Positions 12,701-24,101 of a DNA stretch of 64,000 nt are shown here, in pieces (position 1 is the first letter of the stretch; the number at the start of each line of letters is the position of its first letter). Source of the DNA: Tetrahymena thermophila SB210 (lineage: Eukaryota > Ciliophora > Oligohymenophorea > Hymenostomatida > Tetrahymenidae); contig NW_002476380.1 in NCBI RefSeq assembly GCF_000189635.1, positions 310,001 through 374,000 of the forward strand. Direction: 5' to 3'. The translations under genes and the position numbers were made by a program. Below the pieces are notes generated by a model. The model was given only the letters and a program-made list of their open reading frames with translations, had not been told where the DNA came from and made no database searches.

Positions 12701-13102
12701 AAAGATTCTTTGATAAAGAATTTGATAGGTCACACTGATGCAGTAACTGGGCTCTCTGTTCATCCTAATCAGTTTTACATGTCATCTGTTGGTCATGACG
12801 GAAGCATGAGAACATGGGATATTCGTAAATACTAATGCATTCATGATATACCTGTAAATAAATAAATAAAGCTACGTTCTTTTTATTTTATTAAAATTAT
12901 TAAATTTACCAAAAAAAGGTGCATAAAAGAAAATACGATGAGTCTGCTCATACTGTGATGTACCATTAAAAGTAACCTCTAATAGCAACAGGTATTTTTT
13001 ATTTGAAAATGTTTACATAAAAAAATAATTTTTTAATAAATAAATAATAAAGGCGGAGCAGATGGTTTAGTTAAAATTTTCCATTAACAAGACATGATTT
13101 GA
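9736..13102 (+). CDS. Striatin-like STRIPAK scaffold (PP2A B''' subunit), WD40
   Basis: Nine exons give 832 aa: 9736-9845, 9902-10102, 10209-10481, 10860-11799, 11887-12509, 12570-12649, 12705-12853, 12919-12991, 13053-13102. The N-terminus YTWEGIIDFLQ...REDQFDQEKAK resembles the striatin N-terminal helix, followed by a coiled coil (ISELEVRLG). A long Ser/Asn/Gln-rich linker leads to WD40 repeats from about residue 478 (SHLDGVRGLFF, LIKLWDI, GYIKLWK, GHTDAVTGLSVHP, SMRTWDIRK). The ending VHKRKYDES...GGADGLVKIF is diagnostic of striatins. Striatins bind PP2A A/C, GCKIII kinases, MOB4 and STRIP in the STRIPAK complex. The fourth exon begins after a 378-nt intron whose donor (10482) is my choice by phase and could be wrong. 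Other joins are well supported. Confidence 0.88.
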
Positions 13103-15178
13103 GATAAAAAGTTATCAAAAATAGAATAATTAATCTAAAAAAAAGAAAAAACAAACAACTAAAAATAGTTTTAATCTTAAATAATTACTAAATATGTGAT
13201 CAGAACTACTAACCTAACCTAACTACACCTCACATTACCAAAGCTAAATCTTATTGATTGCATCTTAAAAATATACAATCATAAATCTAATTGTGTCATT
13301 TAGTGTTATTTCCTACATCTGATACTAGAAGTAAATTAAAATTATTTAATTTTACATTTGCTTTTCATAAGAATAAAGGAAAAAAAACTAATTAATACAA
13401 TTAGAGCTAAAGCTATAACTATGCTTACATAAATAAATAAAAACCTATATAAAAATACAACAAAAACTTTAATAATAATAATAATTTTGAAAGAAACAAA
13501 CTTTACAATTTGTAAAGCTTTTACAATTTTTGGCTTCCTTTTTATATTTATCCATCTATCTGGCAATCAATGACTCAACTATCATTGAATTGTACATCAG
13601 TTTTTTGTTAAGAATAATCTTAATCAGCATCCTTTATAAATACAAATATATGATATAAATATATAAACTCATACACATGAAACCTAATTTTAGGATTAGG
13701 CTACAAAACATTCTTTATGAAAAATATATAAATTTATATATTTAGAATCGAAAGATTTGCAAAGAATTTCTGTGCCTATTTAATATAGCTATTAAATTAA
13801 TCTTTATTTCTTGTAAATTTATTTGTTATACATACATATAATACGGAAATATTTATTTCATCAACCAGTCTACAAAATTTTAATTTTTTATCCTAAATAA
13901 ATACCTTTTCCATTCATTTAATTAATTTGTGGTTAAATTATTCAAATAATTTATTTCATTTAATGAAGAATTAATTATATTTTTTTTAAAAAATAAATAA
14001 ACAATTAGATTAAATTTAAATAGTATGAATTTTTTTCTTCTGACTATCTTTAAAATAAAAAATTATTTACTGAGTTAAAAATCAAATTTCTTTTATTTTA
14101 TAGTTCTTTCATAAAATATTTATCTTTTAATTAATATTTTTAACTAAATATTAATTTTATTTAAAGAATATTGTGCATAATAAGTTCATTTATAATCCAG
14201 AAAAACTAATAATAAAAATTGATCATCTAAAATGAATAAATCCAAAATATTTTTAAAAATTAAACTGCTTTTAAACATGTAGCTATTTACATTATTCTAA
14301 ATTTTATTACTTTGATATTTGTCATGATCAACTTGATCTTCTTTTTGGATTTATTATCTTAATCATTTTTAATTATGTCTTTATGTTATGTAAGCTAATA
14401 AAAAATGTAAATAAAAATGAATTATGTTTTTAATTTACTTTATTTTTACCTGTTTTTTACTAATAAAAATTTATTTTGAAAATAAATATTGATTAATTTA
14501 AATTTTTTTATTAATATTTAATAATACATTCTGTAAAAATCATTTTATAAAAATTATGCTTATAATTATAGAGATTTTTAGTTTAATTTTAGTGAAATAA
14601 AGAGCTTAAATTTCTTATTATTCTATTAAAAATTTTTATAAATATTTGCTATAAACAGTGATTTAGTTTTCTTAAAGAAAATTATAAAACTCTAAAAGAA
14701 CAAAATAGATGATGATACTCAGCATAAATATATATTAATTTTAAAATAGTGAGGTTGATATTTGTTTTAAATTGTTTAATTTTGCTTAATAAGTTGCTTT
14801 GATATTTTTTTTCTATTGCAAAATAGTAATGTGTCTATCTATCATTTTATAAGATATTGAACTTGTCTTACACAAAAATAATTTAAATTCTTTAGATATC
14901 TTAAAGATAAATTTAAGATCAATATCAAAAATTTAATAATTAATTCTTATTATGCTTGAAGACACTTTTTATCAAAAAGATTAAACTTTCTAAGATTTTG
15001 ATTTTTGTAATTCTATATTCGCTTAAATTAATTTGCATTTTCTTATTAAATATATTTATTTAATATATCGTAGGAAGAAACTAACTATTTTATTTTTAAC
15101 TAAATTAGTAAAGTTCAAAGAAATTTCATAAGCATAATTATTTATATTAGTTTAGTAAATAGATTTTTATTAGATACT
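13103..15178. other. AT-rich intergenic, 2 kb
   Basis: Downstream of striatin and upstream of the USP gene. TGA-poor frames on the minus strand at about 13118-13632, including one ending at 13279 with a hydrophobic stretch, are no longer than chance allows in this base composition. Nothing else is seen. Confidence 0.5.
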
Positions 15179-18100
15179 ATGTCCTAGTAATCACAGAAAA
15201 CATCTCAAGATTAGCAGAGAGATCTGCTCATTGATGAAGCACAAAAAGCACATAAATTAATTATTTAATCTGATTAAAAATTTAGAAAATAATTAGATAT
15301 CAAAATATGCTATTTGATATCAAGAAATTGGTTTAATTAATGGTGCGAGTATGTAGGATACTTAGAGGTAATAGCAGATTTAGAACCTGAATCAGAAAAA
15401 TTTGCTTTGATTAAGCCAAATAGATTGATAAATGAAGAGTTTATTTCATAGTAAGCTGATCAAACATTAAATATTTCATTATTCAAATTTGATGAAAAGA
15501 TAGTATAAGAAAGCAAGTTCCTAAATATTCTTTTAAAGCAAGACTAAAATTTGAATACCTTCAAAATTGTAGATGAAGAAACTTGGAAGTTTTTCTCTTC
15601 AAGATACCCAGGAGGATTCGAGATTTCAAGACCTGTTTTCCATTATTAGCACAGAATCATCTAAAATGTTTAACTCCTGCAAGTAAGATTATTTAAAATT
15701 AAACTTAAAAAATAGCTTAGTTTGGATATAATTTTAGATTTAAAATAAGAATTGTTTTAAGCTAAAAACTATTTTATAAATAATAGCCTGAAATAGTGGT
15801 TTATAATGATGAGTTAGTGCAAAAGATAGGTTAGTTGAGTGATTTATAACTTAAAAATGGCTAAAACCCATTAAATTTTAAGAGATGCTAACTTCCTTCT
15901 TTCTACACTTTGAGTTAGTTAAAAGACTTAATGAAAAGATAGTTTAATGTTGATAAAGTTAGGGTTTGGAGATTCGATGCAAGTTAAAAAAAGGAAGAAA
16001 TATAGCTCTAAACAGGTAAATAAGTTAAGTAAAAGCAGTACTAAATAAGAGCACGAGAGTTAGTAGAATAGCAGATTGGCGGACATCTAGTTTTGCAAGA
16101 TATTATTAAGAATCACTATTGCTTAATTATTGAGTTACCAATCAGAGGTAACTTTTAACTCATTTAATCTAGCTAGTCATAGATAGCTAATGGTAAGTTT
16201 TAAGGAGTTTGTGAGTACTGCACTAAAATTTTAGAATTAAGTGTTAGATGTGTTTGTAAGTAAGTGGCTTACTGCAGCTAGAATTGTAAGTATAAAGATT
16301 AAGATTTTCACTCTCATACTTGTGATGTCGCAGCTGACTCAGAAAGTGATGAAGAGATGAATTCTCTTCCCTTAGAAATCTCGGGTAAAGCAGGCTTAAA
16401 AAATATTGGTAATACTTGCTACCTTGCTGCTGCTTTGCAAAATATCTATATAACTTCAGAGTTCTCTTAGAAATTTACAATGAATGAAATAAATTCAACA
16501 CCAAATAAAAAATGCAAGCTGCTATAGAAATTTTCTAAGTTATTAAAAGAAATGACAATGCTGAACGAAGAATCAATAGAGCCTTGGAGCTTCAAAACAC
16601 AATTAGGGCAAATTAATTAAATGGTAATTAGTTTTTTATTTTTATTTCTAACATTAGATTTTTTAACTTATAATAGTTTTCAGGAAATTATTAGCACGAT
16701 GCAGCTGAGTTTATAACATGTTTATTTGATGCCATCAACGAAGAGTGTCAAAAAGACAACATTGAAGGTGCTAAATAAGATATTAATTTAAGTAAGCCTG
16801 ATTAATTTTGGAGTTATTGTGTAAAATAAGGATATAATAAAGCACTAATTGAGAGCTTTTTGGGATTATACGAAAGTAGCATTGAATGTCCTGAGTGCTA
16901 AAATACTTCTTTAAGCTATGATCCTTTTACTATACTTTCTCTTCCTATAAAATAAAAGCCTATTGTAAAGCAAATTATGGTTAATTTAATAAAAGAAAAT
17001 ATAGCTCTTGATGTAATACATACTAAAACATCTTATACAACTGGTAAAACTACCATTCTTGATCTTATATTATTTGTTTGCCAAGAAAACTAAATTGAAT
17101 ATAAAAACAATATTGTTGTTTGCACTTATAATGGTGAGTCAATTTAGTAAGCATACATCAAATCAGAATAATTATAGAAGAATGTAGAAGATCTAGAGAC
17201 GGAATTGGAAGGAAAAAACAAGTCGCTTCTTTTTTATGAAGTAAGCTACGATCTTTCTACTTTTGATCCTTTAAAACATAAATTGATTAAGATGGATTAC
17301 TCAAGGATGGGTAAAACTTAAATTGGAATTATGCAAGTAGATGAGAAAACTACTTTTTCAGCACCTAGAGTAATCATAGTAGAGAGATAGTAAAATATGT
17401 CATCTATATACAAGCAAATATTTTCAGGTCTAAGCGAAATTTATCCTGAGGCTTACTAATTAGTTAAAGATTCATTCGCTGAATACAAAGAAATCTAATT
17501 AGAAACCGAACAAGACAATGAGCAGCAAAATACAAAATCAACTTCTCTAAATGATCTAGAAGAGTAGAGAAAGAAAGAGGATGCAAAATGGAATGGAGCA
17601 TCCAATACCAAAGATTAAATTGATTAAAAACAATAAATCCAATAGCAAAATAATGGTTCAAGTAGCAACCAGAAATAATCACCTCCTAAATAGTAGTAGT
17701 AATAAATCCAACAAAATTAAATTAGTATCAATGATGGATGGGGCGACTTCGAAATACCAACAATCCTTCCAAAAAAATAAAATTAATAGTAAAAATCTAC
17801 ACAAAAATAGTAAACTAATTAAAAAAATGAACAACAACTAACTTAGCCAACTCAAAATTAATAGCTACCTAAATAACCTGAAAAAAAATAATAGCCACAA
17901 GCATTATAAGCTCAATAATCTTAAACCTCCTCACAAGCATTAACTTAAGCATCAAGTAATTCAATTTAATCAGCTTAAAGTACTGCTTCAAACGATGGAG
18001 GATGGGGCTGGGACTCTGAAATTTATGTAGCACCAAAAAAAGCAGCTCCTACACCTGTATAACAAAAACCTTAAGTATTACCTTCTGCTGCTAAATAGGT

Positions 18101-19400
18101 AAATCAATAATAAGGTAAGAGTGATGAAGATGACTTCACATAAGTTACTCAACATAAGAAAGGAAAAAACTCAAAGTAGAACAATAAAGAAGTTGTTTAA
18201 GAATAAAATACTTTAAGTAAAACTTAAAATTTGAATTAGTAAAATAATAGTAAAAATAACTAAAATAAAGCTTCAGAAAATTAAAAATAGAACAACAATA
18301 ATAATGGAAATTTTGCAAACTAAAATGGTTAATCTAACTAAAAAACAATACTAAATGGATAATAATAAGCAAAGCCTTAATCAAAATAATAATAACAATA
18401 AAATATTGTGAATCCATTTGCAACTTGGGGCGATGAAGATTAACCCAGAAATATTACAGAACCTGAATAAGAGAAAAAGTCATTGACTTCTAGCAAATAA
18501 TTAATTGAAAAATAATAATAACAATCTGAGATAAAAGTAGAAAACTAAAATTAATAAGAAGAATCTACATCCAATTAAAATTTAGCTGTAAACTAAAATA
18601 ATAAACCAAATAAGAGTAAAACAGTAATTTAGAAAGAAGATTTTAGTGAACTCTTAACTAAGTTACCATTTAGTGTTAACATAAAGTCAAAAAAGAGTAG
18701 AATAGGAGGAGTATTTAAGTGTTACTTCTGTGGCAAATAAAATTGTTAAAATTGTACTTTGCCTTTTGAAAATCAAAGAACATTCTCTTAATTGTTATAA
18801 AATTACAGAGATCTACTTGAGCTTGAATTATTTTGGTAAAAAGAATAGCCACCAAAAACACTTTATAAGTCCATCATTGATTAAAACTAAGCAAACTCAT
18901 AAGCCAAAAAGCAAAACTTACCTAATTTGTAATATTGTCTTGAAGAATTTTCATAAAAAGAGTAGCTTTCAAAAGAAAATGCATGGTATTGTTCTAAATG
19001 CTAAAAATAGCAACAAGCTTTCAAAAAATTAAGCATAAAATATGCCCCAAACAATTTGATTATTTAGATCAAAAGATTTAAAACAAATATCTAGGACGGA
19101 TCAAAAGAAAAGAATTACTAGTAAGTAATATTCCCTGAATACGGTTTTTCCCTTTAAAGTTATGCAGACACTTAGGTATCTCCTTCAATACCATCAAGTA
19201 AATTTAATGGTGATATAGTTTATGATTTGTATGGCTTAATTATCCATGAAGGAACAACTGAAAATGGACATTATATTGCATAATGCAAATACGATAAAAT
19301 ATGGTATAGCTTTGATGATGATAATATATCAATTGTGGAATCAGAAAAAGTTTTAAATAATAAAAATGCTTATATTTTATTTTATAGATTAAGAAAATGA
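15179..19400 (+). CDS. Ubiquitin-specific protease: DUSP, MYND finger, split USP domain
   Basis: Three exons give 1376 aa: 15179-15682, 15721-16623, 16677-19400. The DUSP-like start has WFNQWCEYVGY near residue 45 and RYPGGFEISRPV. A MYND zinc finger spans about 332-372 (CEYCTK, CVCKQVAYCSQNC, H, C). The USP Cys box GLKNIGNTCYLAAALQ has catalytic C401. QHDAAEF follows, and the His box ENGHYIAQC has H1334 with an acidic SFDDDN after it. The catalytic domain is split by a very long Gln/Asn-rich insert. A second Cys-rich segment (CYFCGKQNCQNC, CSKC) precedes the His box, as in USP4/15-type enzymes. Such enzymes remove ubiquitin from substrates. The insert carries three Trp motifs (DGWGDFEIP, GGWGWDSE, FATWGDED). 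The 38-nt first intron is inferred from a required frame change. Confidence 0.88.
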
Positions 19401-20124
19401 AACTTATGTATTAAAAATTAACAAATTAATCTTTAAAAATATAATTTATTTGTATGTATAAATTCTAATATTTCAATTAATAATATCATATCAATCGCTT
19501 TTATTCTATTTTTTCGTTTATCATAAACAAAAAATTAAATTTATTATTATGCTATCATAATATAAATAAATAATTTATGTAATAATTTTTATTTTATTTT
19601 ATGCAGGATAAAAGGTTAAAAACAAATATTAGAAAAATACCAAATTATGTAATGAATATAGATAACCCATTTTATTTTAACCGATTAGTATTGTTTCATT
19701 TACATATCTGTAGTGTCTTGCTAATTTAAAAATTTTTGGAAATACTAGCTTTACATTAAATTTATCTAATTAGTAAAATAAAATAGTATATATTTTATAC
19801 ATACTCTCTTAAAAGAATATTAATTATTCTATTTAATAAAGTAAATTCAATATTTTAAAGTTTTATTTAAATCTTTTGAAGCTCATTTATGTTTATTAAA
19901 TCAATCAAATAATAAGTTAAATTAAATCTAATCAAATTTAATAAAAAAATAAAATTACAATAATTAACTAATTAAATAAATAAATTAGTAGAAATATAGA
20001 TAGATAATGTAATTTTTAATTTTAGTCCTTTAAATTTATAATAAATTTCAAATTATGAAATAAGAAATTTATGTCAGTGACTTTTATGATTATCATTTTG
20101 TTATAAAACTTATATTTCACTTAA
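19401..20124. other. AT-rich intergenic
   Basis: 3' flank of the USP gene and 5' flank of the tRNA-Leu. No gene or repeat is seen. Confidence 0.6.
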
Positions 20125-20204
20125 GATGAAGTGGCCGAGCGGTCTAAGGCGGTAGATTAAGGCTCTATTCCGAAAGGGCGCGAGTTCGAATCTCGCCTTC
20201 ATCA
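20125..20204 (+). tRNA. tRNA-Leu (anticodon AAG)
   Basis: This is an 80-nt class II tRNA. The acceptor GATGAAG (20125-20131) pairs perfectly with CTTCATC (20197-20203), and the discriminator is A20204. The anticodon loop TTAAGGC carries AAG, read with inosine at position 34 for CUN leucine codons. A variable arm of about 11 nt (TTCCGAAAGGG) marks the class. The T loop TTCGAAT lies in a strong B box. No intron. Confidence 0.95.
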
Positions 20205-20206
20205 GA

Positions 20207-20215
20207 TTTTTTTTT
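20207..20215 (+). terminator. Pol III T-tract after tRNA-Leu
   Basis: Nine T residues start three bases after the mature 3' end, a strong Pol III terminator. Confidence 0.65.
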
Positions 20216-20350
20216 ATTTTATTTTATTTTTTTAAATTTATATTAAAATGTTTGATATGAAGAAAATACCTATTTATTTAGAGAAATACAAGAAATATAT
20301 TTTATAGAATAAAGATAGATAAATAAAAATAACATTTTATAAATTTTTAT

Positions 20351-20931
20351 TCATAATTAGGACACTAGCCCTAATTATTTAGCTATTTATACTAATCTTT
20401 CTGTAATTGCAAATAAATCGCTCTGTTTACAAACTTTAAACATAAACTCTTGGTCGTTTTTTAAAATAAATCTAAATGTGTCGTTTGTTTATCTGATAAT
20501 TAGTTTGATTTAATCCTTTTCCATATATCTTATGAATTCGCCATAGGGATGCACTTATGTTTATGCAGGACAATAAAAATATAAAATTCTATCAAATAAG
20601 TAAAGATCTCCTCTGACAGAGTGGTATTGCTCGATATTATCAATTACGAGATAGTTAATAATAAAATCGCACCTATAATCCTCAACAAAAGATTATTCTT
20701 AAAGAAGTCTTTCTAATCTGATATCTTTTTGCTTTGTTTGAGCAACATTAGTTGATGCTTTAGTTAAATTAATATCATTAAATAACGCATTATTAATAAA
20801 AAATTATTACAAATAAATGTAGGCTCAACAACTATTTGCTATCTTTTTTCTTTTACCTATTAAAACTACAATTAAGGTTACTAAATATAACTATATGGAG
20901 GCCTTGGATCAAGTGTTTAGCAGCAGCCCAT
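20351..20931 (-). CDS. Small protein with predicted N-terminal acylation (MGCC), PH/GRAM-like core
   Basis: Two-exon model, 148 aa: exon 20931-20892, intron 20891-20758, exon 20757-20351 ending in TGA. The second exon is clearly coding. Its strand-rich pattern (DYRCDFIINYLV, RGDLYLFDRILYFYCP, DTFRFILKNDQEFMFKVC, DLFAITERLVQIAK) recalls PH/GRAM-type lipid-binding folds, but no family is recognised with certainty. The first exon starts MGCCQTLDP. Gly2 followed by two Cys is the classic N-myristoylation plus palmitoylation context, which would put the protein on a membrane. The intron join is the only in-phase option I found that gives an ATG. An alternative would leave the start unresolved. Function unknown. 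Confidence 0.55.
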
Positions 20932-21971
20932 TAAATAACAGAAATTATAAATACTTTTTATTTTTTTTGTAATAAAAACAGATACCTATTTATTAATTAA
21001 TTTAATTATAAAAACCTATTTTCAATAATTCTAAATTAAAAAATTATGTGCTTGTTATTTATTTGTTTATTTTATGAAAAGATATTAAAAGGGTTAAATA
21101 AATAAAAATAATCTAAATAATATTTGCTTTTATGATAAATTAAATTCATTCAACTTAGCTTAGCAATAGTGCATTTATAATATAATCGAAATTAAAACTA
21201 AAAGTAATGAATAATACAATTTTAATTTTTTTTAAAATAAATTTTGTTAAACCAAACAAACAATGATCCAAAATTATATCATTTGTTTAAAAAAATTAAA
21301 TGAGTCTTTAATTTTGCTAAATACTAATTATTATTTATATTAATTTTCCAATAATCCTAAATTAGATATTAAGTTTTTAATAAATCGATTAATCGAAAAT
21401 TATTTTTATTATTTTATAATTAATTTTTGTAATAATAATAATATCAAATTTTTTATATATCTAAGCTCGATATACTATATCTAAAATATTGATATTAATC
21501 AATATACAAAAAATTAAATATCGAAAAGCTCTACTAATTATTTAATTTGGAAATCACATTACTATAAAATACAAATTTGTTTCAAAAGAAAAGTATAATT
21601 TAATTAAGAACGAATGAAATATCATACATAAATTTTAAGAAAATAATATGAAATATATATAATAAATCTTAATGCAACATTTGTCTAAATTGTATTTAAT
21701 ATATCATAAGTAATCCCCCATGTCAATAAAAGCTAAAAATTTTTAAGTTACTAAATATAAAGCATTTCTGATATTTTGTAGAAATATTCTTTAAATGTTC
21801 GATTGGAAAATCCTTACATTATTCAATCAATCTTTATAAGTATATTTCTGTTTGGTTTTTGCCTTTAAATTGAAAAAAGATATTTTTAATAAATAAATTA
21901 ATTAATAAATTAAAACAAAAATTGATTTAAAGTAAAAGTTTTGAACTCTTAATAAAAAGAAATATAAAATC
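20932..21971. other. Divergent promoter region
   Basis: Head-to-head region between the MGCC gene (-) and the aldo/keto reductase (+). Only A/T-rich sequence; no gene is seen. Confidence 0.6.
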
Positions 21972-23015
21972 ATGGAATATAGACTTTTAGGTAACACTGG
22001 TTTGAAGGTATCCGTAGTTAGCTTTGGAAACTGGCTTAACAGCGATAGACCTGATTGGTAACAACGTACCAATCTTCATGTTAAGAAAGCCTGGGACTTA
22101 GGTATTAACTATTTTGATACCGCTGAAGGTTATGGATAAGGTGAAGGTGAAAGACAAATGGGTATTGCTTTAAAGGAATTGAACGTTCCTCGTGAAGACT
22201 ATGTTGTCTCTACTAAGATTTTCTGGGGCAAACCTACTGGATCTTTAAACAACCTTGGATTAAATAGAAAACATATTAAGCAAGGTATTAAGGCCTCCTT
22301 AGAGAGATTATAACTTTCTTACGTCGACGTTGTTTTCTGCCATCGTTTTGATCATGAAACTCCTCTTGAAGAAGTTGCTAGAGCTTTTACTGAATTAATT
22401 TAAGAAGGTCTTGTCCATTACTGGGGTACCTCTGAATGGTCTGCTGCTAACATTTTTGAAGCTAGAGAAATCTGTGAAGCTAAAAACTTGATTAAGCCTG
22501 TTGTTGAACAACCTCAATACAACATGTTTGTCAGAGAATCATTCGAAAAGGATTATGGTCGTCTCTTTGATATCTATAAATTAGGTTCTACTGTTTGGAG
22601 TCCTCTCTGTGGTGGTATCTTGACAGGAAAATACAACCAAGGTGGTATTCCATCAGGTGCTCGTTGGGACACTTTCAATGAAAATCCTTATTTAAAGAGA
22701 GTATGGGATTCATACTTTGCAGATGACAAAAAGGACAAGTTAGTAAAGATCCTTACAGGACTTGCTGAAATTGCTAAAGAATTAAATATTACCTAAGCCT
22801 AGCTTGCTATGGCCTGGGTTATTGCTAATAAGGATGTCTCTACTGCCATCACTGGTTGTTCTTCTCCTGAACAGTTAGAAGATGTTGTTAAATCAGTTCA
22901 AGTCTACAAGACCTTAACCCCTGAGATTTTTGCTAGAATTGAAGCTTTACTCAGTAACAGACCTGACCATGGTCTTAACTTTAAAACTTGGGTTCCCTTA
23001 AATCCTAGAAGATGA
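21972..23015 (+). CDS. Aldo/keto reductase, Kv-beta-like (AKR6 type)
   Basis: Single exon, 347 aa. An NADPH-dependent aldehyde/ketone reductase fold of the voltage-gated K+ channel beta-subunit type. It opens MEYRLLGNTGLKVSVVSFG. The catalytic tetrad is readable as D49 (NYFDTAEGYG), Y54, K82 (VVSTKIFWG) and H124 (VVFCHRFD). The cofactor-binding side includes WSPLCGGILTGKY and the C-terminal ITGCSSPEQLEDV. Length and motif order are those of Kv-beta/AKR6 and bacterial relatives, without the extra N-terminal inactivation peptide of animal Kv-beta1. Codons are strongly biased toward the preferred set, suggesting high expression. The start ATG 21972 follows an AAAATC leader. Whether it binds a channel cannot be told from sequence. 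Confidence 0.92.
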
Positions 23016-24101
23016 TCAATTTAAAAATGTTTAAATTCGAAAATAATTTATTTGTAATAAGTTCATATTTTTATTAATCAATCAAGTATTCTATAAAATG
23101 AATTAATCTAAAAAAAACTCTAAATTATAAAAATTAAGGTGCAATTTATTGGCATTTAGTTTATAATGACTGCTTTCAAATTAATTGTTAATTTTATGGT
23201 ATCTTCTTTTATTTTTTGTGATTTTTATTAATATATTTGTTTGCTTTCTAATCTCAATAACAGGACTTTAATATAAGAATTGAGTTGATATTTAATTATT
23301 TTAATAAGATACAATTAGCATCAATTATATCAAACTAAAGCATTAGCTAGCTCATTTCTTGTTTTTACAAACTAAAAATGTTTGATAGTTATTTTTGATG
23401 ATGTTTTATTTAATATATATAAAATTTTATCTCTTAAAAACATTTTCAATAAAAAATTCAAATAATTTTCTAATTATCTTTTAGTAAAATATTAATTTAT
23501 TTTAAAATGAAAAACCTTATTTATAAATAGACGCTACTACAAATAAATAAAATTCATAGTTAGACATTAATTATATAAATTTGCTATCATTTAATTTAAT
23601 CGGTTGTTTTAATCTATTTTTATATTAGTAGATGTTATAAAATTTAAGGCTGAATTATTTGTTGTCTATTTGTTTGATTGCTTATAGATTTTAGCAAAGC
23701 AATTAGATATACTAAAAAAGTAATAACTCATAATAAAATTATAAGTAAAAAACAATTTTTAATCTTTTTAGAATATCCTATATATAATAAATACTTAAAA
23801 AACAAATAATATATGTATGGTCGGTCTTTTTTAAGTTTAACAATAGATAAGGCATTGGCGGAACAACGAAATATAATAAATTTTCTATTTTTAAGCGGTA
23901 TATAGTATATTAATCAAAATTTCAAGATTAAAGCTTTTTTCATTTAAATTTTCATTTTGATTTAAAAAAAAATAATTAATTAATTTATTAAATAATTAAA
24001 ATTTTTAGTAGGTATTTAAAGCAAATATCATCAAAAACAGAAAGAAAGAAAGCAAATAATAATTTAGAATTACTATTCTAAGCAGTAGCTTTTTATATAA
24101 A
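23016..24101. other. Intergenic with a GC-richer island near 23818-23870
   Basis: Mostly A/T. One patch, about 23818-23826 (TGGTCGGTC) and 23857-23875 (GCATTGGCGGAACAACG), stands out from its surroundings about 230-280 bp before the importin-alpha start. It could be a promoter element (the reverse strand reads CCAAT and E2F-like) or a small RNA. Unassigned. Confidence 0.4.

Noticed and set aside
13118-13632. Minus-strand TGA-free frames after striatin, one with a hydrophobic stretch ending at 13279
   Set aside because: Lengths of 95-170 codons are expected by chance when TGA is the only stop in about 80% AT DNA. No homology, no splice support, and two competing frames.
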